A stretch of 10,066 bases of DNA from Magnetovibrio sp. (GCA_016763255.1 JAESUA010000402.1:1-10066); one strand, 5' to 3'; shown: positions 1 to 6,260, counted from the first letter of the stretch. Numbers and translations are program-made. Notes: generated by a model from the letters alone, not told the origin.

Positions 1-811
1 CGGCACGTGAGTTGAGCGGCGATAATGATTTTCGCCGTGAATTGTTGGACAAGGTTAAAAGCCTTGGCATCATTCACCGCCACGACATCGGTCGCCCGAT
101 CACCAAACGTGCACCGCCTACCGCTAAACCTGCCGGTGCTCTGGGCGCTGCTCGGCCTGCGCCCAAGGGGGCGGTTAATGGTTGGCGTCTGGCCAAGGGG
201 GCTGAGGTTGAATTGCGCAAAGCCGGAACCATCAAACCGGATATTCTGGCAATTGGCAGTTCTACAGGCGGTCCACAGGCTTTGTTTGAGTTTCTTAAGG
301 GACTTTCACAGTCGATCAATCTGCCGGTGGTCATCACCCAGCACATGCCGGCGACGTTTACTGCCATTTTGGCCGAACACATCACGCGTATGACCGGCTG
401 GCCATGTGAAGAAGCCAAAGATGGCGATCTGATCGAGGCTGGTAAAATTTTGTTGGCACCCGGCGACTATCACATGCTGGTGATACAAAAAGGTCCCCAA
501 CGTGTGGTGAAATTATCTCAGGACCCGCCGGTAAATTTCTGTCGTCCTGCGGTCGATCCAATGTTGAGCAGTGTCGTCAAGGTTTACGGCGCGCGTGTTT
601 CACCGTGATCTTGACCGGCATGGGTAATGACGGCACCAAAGGTTGCATAGATGTGACCAAGTCGGGTGGCACTGTGATTGCCCAGGATGAAAAAACTTCT
701 GTGGTTTGGGGTATGCCTGGTTCCGCTGCCGCAGCGGGAGTCTGCAGTGCCGTCTTGCCGATTACAGAACTTGCCGGATACGTGATGAATTATCTCAACC
801 GGTTGAGGTAA
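1..811 (+). pseudogene. cheB: CheB chemoreceptor methylesterase/deamidase, 3' part, frameshifted
   Basis: CheB removes methyl groups from chemoreceptor glutamates and deamidates glutamines, opposing CheR in adaptation. Only the linker and the C-terminal methylesterase domain are visible. The frame is open to base 1, so the receiver domain should lie upstream. A Ala/Pro-rich linker (about 100-200) leads into IGSSTGG, whose catalytic Ser is at 261-263. The catalytic His of TQHMP is at 342-344. This frame then ends in Val-Ser-Pro-TGA at 606-608. The rest of the domain, starting [10 protein letters not shown] with the catalytic Asp at 629-631, lies in another frame and ends at 811. One extra base near the T run at 598-600 would give [12 protein letters not shown], matching CheB family spacing exactly. 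No slippery heptamer is visible, so this is either a sequencing error or a real inactivating mutation. The GTG at 605 is unlikely to be a genuine start. cheR follows after 38 bases. Confidence 0.9.
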
Positions 812-835
812 TCTCTGTTTTCAGACCTTGTCACG

Positions 836-848
836 AGAGGTGACCTCT
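836..848 (+). promoter_or_regulatory. Inverted repeat covering the cheR ribosome binding site
   Basis: AGAGGTGACCTCT reads as AGAGGT-G-ACCTCT, a perfect palindrome around one central base. In RNA it could fold as a 5-bp stem (AGAGG/CCUCU) with a UGA loop, ending one base before the cheR ATG. The Shine-Dalgarno AGAGG would be paired in the fold. The repeat is seen directly. Any effect on translation is inference, and the stem is short. Confidence 0.35.
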
Positions 849-849
849 G

Positions 850-1710
850 ATGGCGTCCGGTTATTTTGAATATTTGCGCGATTTGTTGATCGAACGCTCC
901 GGCCTTGTCTTGACGCCGGATAAGTCGTATCTGATTGAAACGCGCCTGATGCCTGTAGCGCTTAGCATGGGTTACCAAAATATCGAGGAAATGGTACAGG
1001 TCCTCAAGAGTAGCCGCAATGAGACCTTGGTCACCGCGATTTGTGAGGCGATGAATACCCACGAATCATTGTTCTTTCGTGATCAAGTCCCGTTCGATCT
1101 GTTTAAGACTTTAATTTTGCCGCAACTTTTAAAGCGACGCGCCGATAAACGTCATTTTCGGATTTGGTGTGCGGCATGTTCTACCGGTCAGGAACCTTAT
1201 TCCTTGGCTATGGTCCTCAAAGCCGCGACCGCAAAGCTTAAAGGTTGGAAAACGGAGATCATTGCCACCGATATATCCCATTCGGTGTTAGCGCGTGCAC
1301 GTAAAGGTCTGTTCTCTCAGTTTGAAATTCAGCGCGGCCTGCCGGTGCAGATGCTGGTCAAACATTTTTCCCATATAGGTGAGCATTGGCAATTGAATCA
1401 AGATATCCGCGATATGGTGGATTTTAGGCATTACAATCTTCTGACGGAGCCCAAATTATTGGGTATGTTTGATATGATTTTGTGCCGCAATGTTTTGATT
1501 TACTTCAATGTTGAAACCAAAACGCAGGTCTTAAGTTCTATCGGCAGCGTTTTGCGTGATGATGGCGTTTTGTTTTTGGGCAGTGCGGAATCTACCATGG
1601 GGCTTACCGACAAGCTTTGGCCCGTGGAAGCTGGTTGTGGCGTTTACAGGCACTCCCACATCACCTCATGCATCGCCGACGCCCTTGAAACGAAACATTT
1701 CGGGGCGTAA
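850..1710 (+). CDS. cheR: Chemotaxis protein methyltransferase CheR
   Basis: CheR is a cytoplasmic enzyme that transfers methyl groups from S-adenosylmethionine to glutamates on chemoreceptors. The 286-residue length is normal for the family. An N-terminal helical domain (about residues 1-75) includes NTHESLFFRD at 69-78. The Rossmann-type methyltransferase domain follows: SAM-binding CSTGQEPYSL at 110-119, an acidic residue after beta-2 (IIATD, Asp141), and CRNVLIYF at 212-219. The C-terminal end (about 268-286) extends slightly past the usual Val-Tyr-Arg strand and is not recognisable. The ATG at 850 is preceded by GAGAGG (835-840), about 9 bases upstream. That Shine-Dalgarno lies in a small inverted repeat, listed separately. 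It is probably co-transcribed with cheB. It converges on ctrA with 26 bases between them and no obvious terminator. Confidence 0.96.
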   Translation: MASGYFEYLRDLLIERSGLVLTPDKSYLIETRLMPVALSMGYQNIEEMVQVLKSSRNETLVTAICEAMNTHESLFFRDQVPFDLFKTLILPQLLKRRADKRHFRIWCAACSTGQEPYSLAMVLKAATAKLKGWKTEIIATDISHSVLARARKGLFSQFEIQRGLPVQMLVKHFSHIGEHWQLNQDIRDMVDFRHYNLLTEPKLLGMFDMILCRNVLIYFNVETKTQVLSSIGSVLRDDGVLFLGSAESTMGLTDKLWPVEAGCGVYRHSHITSCIADALETKHFGA

Positions 1711-1736
1711 CACTACGTTATTGATCATATGAGGTC

Positions 1737-2438
1737 TTAAGCCTGCTTGGCTTGGGGGGGCTCTTCAGGGTCGCGCAACACATAACCGCGTCCCCAGACG
1801 GTTTCGATGTAATTTTCGCCATCGGTTGCATCTGACAGCTTCTTGCGCAGCTTGCAAATGAAGACGTCAATGATTTTGAGTTCCGGTTCATCCATGCCGC
1901 CATAGAGATGATTGAGAAACATCTCCTTGGTCAAGGTGGTGCCTTTACGCAGGCTGAGCAGCTCCAATATACCGTATTCTTTGCCGGTCAAATGAATCGA
2001 TTGGCCTTCCACCTCGACGGTGGAGGTGTCCAAATTAACCGCCAATTTACCGGTTGTGATGATCGACTGGCTGTGGCCTTGGCTACGCCGGACGATGGCC
2101 TGAATACGTGCCAAAAGCTCAGCCTTATCGAACGGCTTGGTCAGGTAATCATCGGCACCACTGCCAAGGCCTTTGACCTTCGTCTCGGGTTCGGTCTGGC
2201 CTGACAGGATCAGCACCGGTGTTTCGACACGGGCATCACGCAAGCGACGCAAGACTTCAAGGCCGTCCATATCAGGCAGCATCAAATCCAATATAATAAT
2301 GTCGTAATCATAAAGCTTGCCAATCTCGAGGCCATCCTCGCCGAGGTCAGTCGAATCCACCACCATACCGGCGGTTTTCAACATCAACTCGACGCTTTGC
2401 GCCACCGCTGGATCGTCTTCAACAAGCAGGACGCGCAT
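1737..2438 (-). CDS. ctrA: Cell-cycle/motility response regulator CtrA (OmpR family)
   Basis: CtrA is a DNA-binding response regulator of Alphaproteobacteria, phosphorylated through the CckA-ChpT relay. In Caulobacter it is essential and blocks replication. In several Rhodospirillales it is dispensable and mainly controls motility. The 233 residues comprise a receiver domain (about 1-118) and a winged-helix domain (about 128-223). The receiver has acidic residues Glu7, Asp8 and Asp9, phospho-acceptor Asp51 in [10 protein letters not shown], and Lys in LTKPF. The winged helix carries the highly conserved run from [18 protein letters not shown] through [14 protein letters not shown] to [13 protein letters not shown]. 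The C-terminus ends AKQA rather than the Ala-Ala that marks Caulobacter CtrA for ClpXP degradation. The start is the ATG at 2438-2436, with AGAGGGAG (2456-2449) about 10 bases upstream. It is divergent from fliI and convergent with cheR. A TTAACCAT motif 31 bases upstream may mean autoregulation. Confidence 0.96.
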   Translation of the reverse strand: MRVLLVEDDPAVAQSVELMLKTAGMVVDSTDLGEDGLEIGKLYDYDIIILDLMLPDMDGLEVLRRLRDARVETPVLILSGQTEPETKVKGLGSGADDYLTKPFDKAELLARIQAIVRRSQGHSQSIITTGKLAVNLDTSTVEVEGQSIHLTGKEYGILELLSLRKGTTLTKEMFLNHLYGGMDEPELKIIDVFICKLRKKLSDATDGENYIETVWGRGYVLRDPEEPPQAKQA

Positions 2439-2468
2439 GAGTGCGAAACTCCCTCTAGAAACTGCTTG

Positions 2469-2476
2469 TTAACCAT
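2469..2476 (+). promoter_or_regulatory. CtrA half-site-like TTAACCAT upstream of ctrA
   Basis: TTAACCAT matches the 8-base half-site reported for CtrA in Caulobacter (from memory of that literature). It lies 31 bases before the ctrA start codon, in a position consistent with self-control of ctrA. On the ctrA strand a TTGAAT (around 2500-2495) precedes an AT-rich TATATG-like stretch (around 2479-2474) that could be a promoter, but the spacing is loose. An 8-base match alone is weak evidence, though its location is suggestive. Confidence 0.4.
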
Positions 2477-2529
2477 ATATCTAGTAGAGCGCACATTCAA
2501 GATGCCAAGTGATGGTCGTATTTATTTTA

Positions 2530-2543
2530 TTAACCTTCGTTAA
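2530..2543 (+). promoter_or_regulatory. TTAA-N6-TTAA element between ctrA and fliI (CtrA box-like)
   Basis: Two TTAA blocks (2530-2533 and 2540-2543) are separated by 6 bases. The canonical CtrA box is TTAA-N7-TTAA, so the spacing is one base short. The same bases also form the inverted repeat TTAAC-CTTC-GTTAA. The element lies 156 bases before the fliI start and 92 bases before that of ctrA, so it could serve either gene. Binding is inferred, not shown. Confidence 0.35.
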
Positions 2544-2609
2544 CGTGTTGATACACATGGGTTGCTTTACCAACCTTTAAAGGGTACGGGGGTATGGTCT
2601 ATGCTGTTG

Positions 2610-2628
2610 TGCGATGCAGAAGCATGCA
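2610..2628 (+). other. Small hairpin in the fliI leader region
   Basis: TGC-(G)-ATGC, AGAA, GCATGCA can fold as a 7-bp stem with a single bulged G (2613) and an AGAA tetraloop, 70 bases upstream of the fliI GTG. No T-run follows, so it is not an intrinsic terminator. Whether it is transcribed is unknown. Confidence 0.25.
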
Positions 2629-2698
2629 TGTGTTCATTTAGGCCTTTTCGATTCGCACAGAATGGTGAGCTTTGGGCCTGAATACACGAGGATTTTAG

Positions 2699-4315
2699 GT
2701 GCCCGTTTACGTTAATAACATCATCAATGAAGTCGAACGCCTGCCCGATTTTGAAATCTACGGCCAGGTTGCGGCGGTGGTTGGTTTGCTGGTTGAGGTC
2801 ACAGGCGTCGAAGGCGTCTTCTCCATCAGCGATCATTGCTACATTATTGCCCGGGGCGGTCGGCGCATTGCCTGTGAAGTGGTGGGCTTTCGCGAAGACC
2901 GGGCGTTGCTGATGCCGTTCGGTGCACTTGATGGTGTGAGCTTGGGTTGCCGGGTTGAAGTGGGCTCTGCCGAGCCGGTGATTTATCCTTCCGAAGGATG
3001 GCTGGGGCGTGTGATCAATGCATTTGGCGAGCCCATCGACGGCAAGGGCCCGCTGCCCAACGGCAACATTTCTTATCCCGTCCAAAATGCCCCGCCGCCT
3101 GCGCACCTGCGCCAACGCGTCGGTGGAAAATTAGATTTGGGCGTGCGCGCCATGAACGCGTTTTTGACCTGCTGCCAAGGTCAGCGCATGGGCATCTTTG
3201 CGGGGTCCGGCGTTGGCAAGTCAACTTTGATGTCGATGATGGCGCGTAACACCGACGCCCAGGTCAGCGTGATCGGCTTGATCGGCGAACGTGGCCGCGA
3301 AGCCCGCGAATTTATTGAAGATGATTTGGGCGAAGAAGGCCTGGCGCGATCGGTGGTGATTGTCGCCACATCGAACGAACCGCCGCTGTTGCGCCGCCAA
3401 GCGGCTTACACCACGTTGACCACCGCGGAATTTTTTCGCGATCAGAACAAGGATGTTTTGTGCCTGATGGACAGTGTCACCCGCTTTGCCATGGCCCAAC
3501 GCGAGATTTCTTTGTCGGTTGGCGAACCTCCTGCTTCGAAGGGCTATACGCCGTCCGTTTTTGCCGAATTGCCGCGTTTGTTAGAACGTGCCGGGCCGGG
3601 CCTTGAAGGTCAGGGCTCCATCACGGGGTTGTTCACCGTATTGGTGGAAGGTGACGACCACAACGAGCCGATTGCCGATGCGGTGCGCGGTATCTTGGAT
3701 GGTCACGTGGTTTTGGATCGCGAAATTGCCGAACGTGGTCGTTTTCCCGCCGTCAACATCTTGAAAAGCGTTTCGCGCACCATGCCCGATTGCAATTCGG
3801 ATGATGAAAATGCCATGGTCAGTCGCGCCAAGCGCTTGATTTCCACTTATGACGATATGGCTGAACTGATCCGATTGGGGGCGTATCGACGCGGTACCGA
3901 TCCAGAAGTTGATGAAGCCATACATTTCCACCGTCCGTTGGAGGACTTCCTCAGCCAAAGAAAAGGTGAATTTACGGACTTGGCAACGTGTTATGCGCAA
4001 CTGTCCGAGGTGTTGAACATGAACGCTGCGGGCCAAGAAACACCGCCGCAGCCGGGTGCCGCGCCTCAAGCAGGGGTGGCGCAACCACAATTGCCGCAGC
4101 CGGTTCAACAACTTGGTGCGGCTTCTGCACCGGGGGGCGTTGCACCAACTAATCTTGCCGGTTCTGCGGTGCAGCCGAGCTTGGCACCCGGCTTGGCCGC
4201 TGGTCAACCGACAGGTCAACCGACTGGCCAACCCTTGGGCCAAGCTCCCGTAACGTCATCGGGGTTAACTATGCCAGCCATGCCCAGCATGGGCACACCG
4301 ACAGACACAAAATGA
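2699..4315 (+). CDS. fliI: Flagellar export ATPase FliI with long Pro/Gln-rich C-terminal tail
   Basis: FliI is the hexameric, F1-like ATPase of the flagellar type III export apparatus. It delivers chaperone-substrate complexes to the FlhA/FlhB gate at the inner membrane. An N-terminal beta-barrel (about 20-90) precedes the ATPase core. Walker A is AGSGVGKST (168-176, Lys174), followed by [11 protein letters not shown] (195-205). Walker B is VLCLMDSV (253-260, Asp258), followed by a conserved segment around [15 protein letters not shown] (285-299). The C-terminal domain ends near LSEVLN (435-440), close to the usual family end of about 440-450. A further 98 residues rich in Pro, Gln, Ala and Gly follow, including [11 protein letters not shown], and are probably disordered. 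The GTG start at 2699 has GAGGA (2688-2692) 6 bases upstream, and the alignment begins normally there. fliJ follows after 63 bases. A larger antisense reading frame overlaps it but encodes no recognisable protein. Confidence 0.95.
   Translation: MPVYVNNIINEVERLPDFEIYGQVAAVVGLLVEVTGVEGVFSISDHCYIIARGGRRIACEVVGFREDRALLMPFGALDGVSLGCRVEVGSAEPVIYPSEGWLGRVINAFGEPIDGKGPLPNGNISYPVQNAPPPAHLRQRVGGKLDLGVRAMNAFLTCCQGQRMGIFAGSGVGKSTLMSMMARNTDAQVSVIGLIGERGREAREFIEDDLGEEGLARSVVIVATSNEPPLLRRQAAYTTLTTAEFFRDQNKDVLCLMDSVTRFAMAQREISLSVGEPPASKGYTPSVFAELPRLLERAGPGLEGQGSITGLFTVLVEGDDHNEPIADAVRGILDGHVVLDREIAERGRFPAVNILKSVSRTMPDCNSDDENAMVSRAKRLISTYDDMAELIRLGAYRRGTDPEVDEAIHFHRPLEDFLSQRKGEFTDLATCYAQLSEVLNMNAAGQETPPQPGAAPQAGVAQPQLPQPVQQLGAASAPGGVAPTNLAGSAVQPSLAPGLAAGQPTGQPTGQPLGQAPVTSSGLTMPAMPSMGTPTDTK
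4202..4249 (+). repeat. 12-bp tandem repeat, four degenerate copies, in fliI tail
   Basis: Units are GGTCAACCGACA (4202-4213), GGTCAACCGACT (4214-4225), GGCCAACCCTTG (4226-4237) and GGCCAAGCTCCC (4238-4249). The first two differ by one base and the last two are decayed. In frame they encode [12 protein letters not shown] and Gly-Gln-Ala-Pro. The 12-bp period keeps the fliI frame, so copy number could vary without breaking the gene. Confidence 0.75.
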
Positions 4316-4378
4316 TCAATGATCGACGCGTTACGCAACGACGTATCGTTTGATACACTAACTTTGAGGGCTTGAAAC

Positions 4379-4810
4379 TTGGCAGCGAACATCAAAAACC
4401 TGATCCGCCTCCACGAATGGACCGTAGATGAAAAACGTCGAAAGCTTGGCGAATTACTGCGCTTACAGGGCGAGCTGGAGGATCAAGTTAAACAACTGGA
4501 AGAAGATTTGGTGCGCGAGCAACACGCCGCGGCCTCAGATCCGACGCTGGCGGGCCTGACCTACGGTGCCTATGCTAAAAAGGTCATCCAACGTAGAGAG
4601 AATCTACAAGAATCCATCGATCAGATGGAGATGGTTATCGGTCATGCCCAAGATGAACTCTCTGAGGCTTATCGTGAGCTCAAAAAATATGAAATTGTCG
4701 ATCGCAATCGTCAACGCCGCCATGAGCAACAACAAGACCGTCGCGAACAAATCATGCTCGATGAAATCGCCATCAACCAACATCGGCGAAAAAAGGCTAA
4801 GGTGGGCTAA
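4379..4810 (+). CDS. fliJ: Flagellar export protein FliJ
   Basis: FliJ is a small soluble coiled-coil protein of the flagellar export apparatus. It sits in the FliI hexamer like the gamma stalk of F1-ATPase and links it to FlhA. The 143-residue length is typical. The sequence is almost entirely charged, helical and heptad-like, with Glu/Lys/Arg/Gln-rich segments at about 14-52 and 66-135, interrupted near DPTLAGLTYGAY (54-65). The N-terminus NIKNLIRLHEWTVDEKRRKL fits the family. The start is the TTG at 4379, with GAGGG at 4366-4370 about 8 bases upstream. No better in-frame start is visible. It follows fliI by 63 bases, a gap holding a weak 5-bp hairpin (GTATC-GTTT-GATAC, 4343-4356). Identification rests on fold, length and position after fliI, because FliJ sequences are poorly conserved. 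Its last 14 bases overlap the end of the opposing isomerase-like gene. Confidence 0.9.
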   Translation: MAANIKNLIRLHEWTVDEKRRKLGELLRLQGELEDQVKQLEEDLVREQHAAASDPTLAGLTYGAYAKKVIQRRENLQESIDQMEMVIGHAQDELSEAYRELKKYEIVDRNRQRRHEQQQDRREQIMLDEIAINQHRRKKAKVG

Positions 4811-5399
4811 ACGCCAACGCATTTTCTAGGCGGTCGTTTCCCCAAAATAATTCTTGATCACGTAAGAATGTAGGTGCGCCAAAAATATTGAGGGTCGAAG
4901 CGTGTTCGGTTTGCAAACGCAGGCGGGCCTTGTTGCCATCAGAAAATGCTAGCCCCCAAATGTCGTCGATGTTATCGGCCGCTACAGCCGTGAGGATGGT
5001 TCGCAATACGTCCTCACACGCCATATCATCACCGCGACCGAAATAGGCTTCGAAGACACCCTTGGTGAAGCTCGCTCCCCAATTTTGATCGGCCCCCAAA
5101 ATGGCGATGCGCGCGGCCTTGACGGCGTTGCCAGGAAAGGGATCTGGGCGTTTGAATGCCAGACCCTGAGCATCGCAGCAACGTTTCATATCACGCCACA
5201 TATATTGTAGTTTTGCCGGTTGGGCGTTGAACGGGCTGTCTTGATAGCCCAGTTGGCGAAAAATCGGTCCCAGTAAAAACGGTTTCCAATTGACCACGAT
5301 TTGGTGGCGGGCGGCTTCGGCTTCGATGCGCATGGCCGACAGGTAAGAATACGGGCTGGCGAATTCATACCAAAAATCAATAGATCTGTTTTTTGACAT
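4797..5399 (-). CDS. 2-hydroxychromene-2-carboxylate isomerase-like protein (DsbA/GST-kappa fold)
   Basis: This 200-residue protein resembles the 2-hydroxychromene-2-carboxylate (HCCA) isomerase group of the DsbA thioredoxin-like superfamily. NahD, a glutathione-dependent isomerase of naphthalene breakdown, belongs to the group. Visible signatures are IDFWYEFASPYSYL (7-20), with Ser15 at the position of the NahD active-site Ser; DPFPGNAVKAAR (86-97), like the family PxNsxxAxR motif; and FGAPTF (173-178) with the cis-Pro at 176, followed by LFWGNDRL (184-191). There is no CxxC, so it is not a disulfide oxidoreductase. No other aromatic-degradation gene is nearby, so the true substrate is unknown and the name marks only the family. 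Its ATG directly follows the TAA of the preceding gene (TAAATG) without a clear Shine-Dalgarno, implying translational coupling. Its TAG lies inside the end of fliJ on the opposite strand. Confidence 0.85.
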   Translation of the reverse strand: MSKNRSIDFWYEFASPYSYLSAMRIEAEAARHQIVVNWKPFLLGPIFRQLGYQDSPFNAQPAKLQYMWRDMKRCCDAQGLAFKRPDPFPGNAVKAARIAILGADQNWGASFTKGVFEAYFGRGDDMACEDVLRTILTAVAADNIDDIWGLAFSDGNKARLRLQTEHASTLNIFGAPTFLRDQELFWGNDRLENALAFSPP

Positions 5400-5813
5400 T
5401 TAAAGGCGCACCAATCTGGTGAGCAAGGCAGGGTTGTCCCATTCGGGCTGGCGATCTTCGATGACCACGGCATGGGTCTCAACCGCGTGGTGCTGCAATT
5501 CGGGAACGCTGATGGCGATTTGCACCCAGCGTGTGATGACTTCGTTGTTGATGTCACTCAGCACCGTGACCGCCAAATCTTCGGGACTGTCCCAAATTTG
5601 TGTGGACAGGGCTTCTAGATAAGTGCCGAAGGAACGTGCTTGCAAGATGTGTTTGTCGGGCACGTAGCGCATTTCCACCACTTGCCGAGCCCTGCCACTG
5701 CCAGTGCCCCCGCCGCCCCCGGGCAAATGGCCGGTCAGCGTAACCAAATAGTCGAGCTGTTTATCGGGATTGTTGCCGATCACCAACAAGGCGCGGCGCT
5801 CAATTAAATCCAT
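5400..5813 (-). CDS. Small QueF-like (T-fold) protein lacking catalytic residues
   Basis: This 137-residue protein is not confidently assigned. Residues 46-65 (VEMRYVPDK through QARSFGTY) resemble the QueF nitrile reductase region, in which a Tyr-x-Pro-Asp turn precedes E(S/L)K(S/A)xK(L/Y)(Y/F/W), the NADPH-binding QueF motif. Here that motif reads Gln-Ala-Arg-Ser-Phe-Gly-Thr-Tyr. Where QueF has its catalytic Cys and Asp, this protein has a glycine-rich stretch (32-40). It contains no Cys at all. A Ser-Pro-Glu-Asp (76-79) could match the QueF His-Glu pair, keeping only the substrate-binding Glu. It may be a T-fold relative with a binding rather than reductase role. The ATG at 5813-5811 is preferred because AAGGAG (5825-5820) sits 6 bases upstream. 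An in-frame ATG at 5828 overlaps that Shine-Dalgarno. It abuts the isomerase-like gene as TAAATG. Confidence 0.6.
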   Translation of the reverse strand: MDLIERRALLVIGNNPDKQLDYLVTLTGHLPGGGGGTGSGRARQVVEMRYVPDKHILQARSFGTYLEALSTQIWDSPEDLAVTVLSDINNEVITRWVQIAISVPELQHHAVETHAVVIEDRQPEWDNPALLTRLVRL

Positions 5814-5903
5814 CATGGTCTCCTTCATCGCGTTTGCATATTACCCCGTCGGGCTGGGCGCGAAAAGTCCTGACTGAGGGAAGGGCGTAGATCATTTTAA
5901 ATT

Positions 5904-5917
5904 TTGAAATAGATCAA
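5904..5917 (+). promoter_or_regulatory. FNR/FixK-like palindrome
   Basis: TTGAA-ATAG-ATCAA differs by one base from the FNR/Anr/FixK consensus TTGAT-N4-ATCAA. It sits between two divergent transcription units (5400-5813 on the minus strand, 6066-6236 on the plus strand), in an AT-rich patch. It could link either unit to oxygen availability. No regulator of this family is encoded in the window, so function is inferred from the motif alone. Confidence 0.35.
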
Positions 5918-5960
5918 TGTGAATGGATTTGTGAGGTGCAATTAATTTGTCGTTATGCCC

Positions 5961-5989
5961 TTGCAAGAATATAGTCTGGGGTATATATC
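5961..5989 (+). promoter_or_regulatory. Possible sigma-70 type promoter for the small membrane protein
   Basis: TTGCAA (5961-5966) and TATATC (5984-5989) are separated by 17 bases and lie about 75 bases before the 6066 start. A second AT-rich -10 candidate, TATAAC, lies at 6002-6007. The surrounding 5880-6010 is clearly more AT-rich than the genes. The call is by eye, and weak. Confidence 0.3.
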
Positions 5990-6065
5990 ATGTAAATCTA
6001 ATATAACGAATGTGGCCAATCGATACTGTCAAAACCACATCGAAACAACCCCGAAGGACACGCAG

Positions 6066-6236
6066 ATGTTTGAACTTTTTTTTGTATGGGCTATTTCCGC
6101 ACTGGCGCTTGGTTTTGGTGTGGTGATGGTTTCTCTGTTTGTGCATTCCGTTCTGTCCGGCCTCGGACGGTTGGTGTTTATTGATCCCGAAGCGGCCACA
6201 GACTCCGTGAACCTGAACGGACACAGCGCGGCTTAA
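6066..6236 (+). CDS. Small single-pass membrane protein, unknown function
   Basis: I do not recognise this 56-residue protein. Residues 3 to about 33 are strongly hydrophobic (FELFFVWAISALALGFGV onward), consistent with one long transmembrane helix. A short polar tail rich in Asp, Asn and Ser follows (about 39-56). The chosen ATG at 6066 is preceded by GAAGGA (6053-6058) at a 7-base spacing. The frame stays open upstream to an ATG at 5955, but the extra 37 residues lack that signal, are not membrane-like and run through the likely promoter. The gene stands alone between divergent and convergent neighbours, with an FNR/FixK-like palindrome about 150 bases upstream. Its end faces the fliK-like gene 24 bases away, with no terminator seen. 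It could be a small subunit or modulator of a membrane complex, but nothing in the sequence names the partner. Confidence 0.65.
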   Translation: MFELFFVWAISALALGFGVVMVSLFVHSVLSGLGRLVFIDPEAATDSVNLNGHSAA

Positions 6237-6260
6237 GTTCTGTTTCTTTAGCGCTCCTCA

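Noticed and set aside
605..811. Independent small gene starting at GTG 605
   Set aside because: Its translation is the C-terminal end of CheB, beginning in the middle of the conserved VILTGMG strand.
1739..1753. AAGCC-TGCTT-GGCTT hairpin near the cheR/ctrA ends as a terminator
   Set aside because: The stem is only 5 bp, lies within the ctrA coding end, and has no T-run on either side.
2650..2654. GATTC (GANTC, CcrM-type) site in the fliI leader, as in Caulobacter ctrA control
   Set aside because: A GANTC site is expected by chance about once per 256 bases, others occur in the window, and this one is not in a clear promoter element.
2567..3115. 182-codon minus-strand frame overlapping the ctrA-fliI gap and the start of fliI
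   Set aside because: Most of it opposes conserved FliI sequence, and its translation looks like a codon-bias shadow.
3581..4243. 220-codon open frame on the minus strand inside fliI
   Set aside because: It is antisense to clear FliI coding sequence, its translation shows no recognisable domain, and it has no credible ribosome binding site.
5695..5725. C-rich run that might form a G-quadruplex on the minus strand
   Set aside because: There are too few runs of three or more G at short spacing for the standard pattern. It is explained by glycine codons.
5955..6065. Longer start at 5955 for the small membrane protein
   Set aside because: The extra 37 residues have no membrane character, cover the likely promoter and lack a good ribosome binding site, while 6066 has GAAGGA at ideal spacing.
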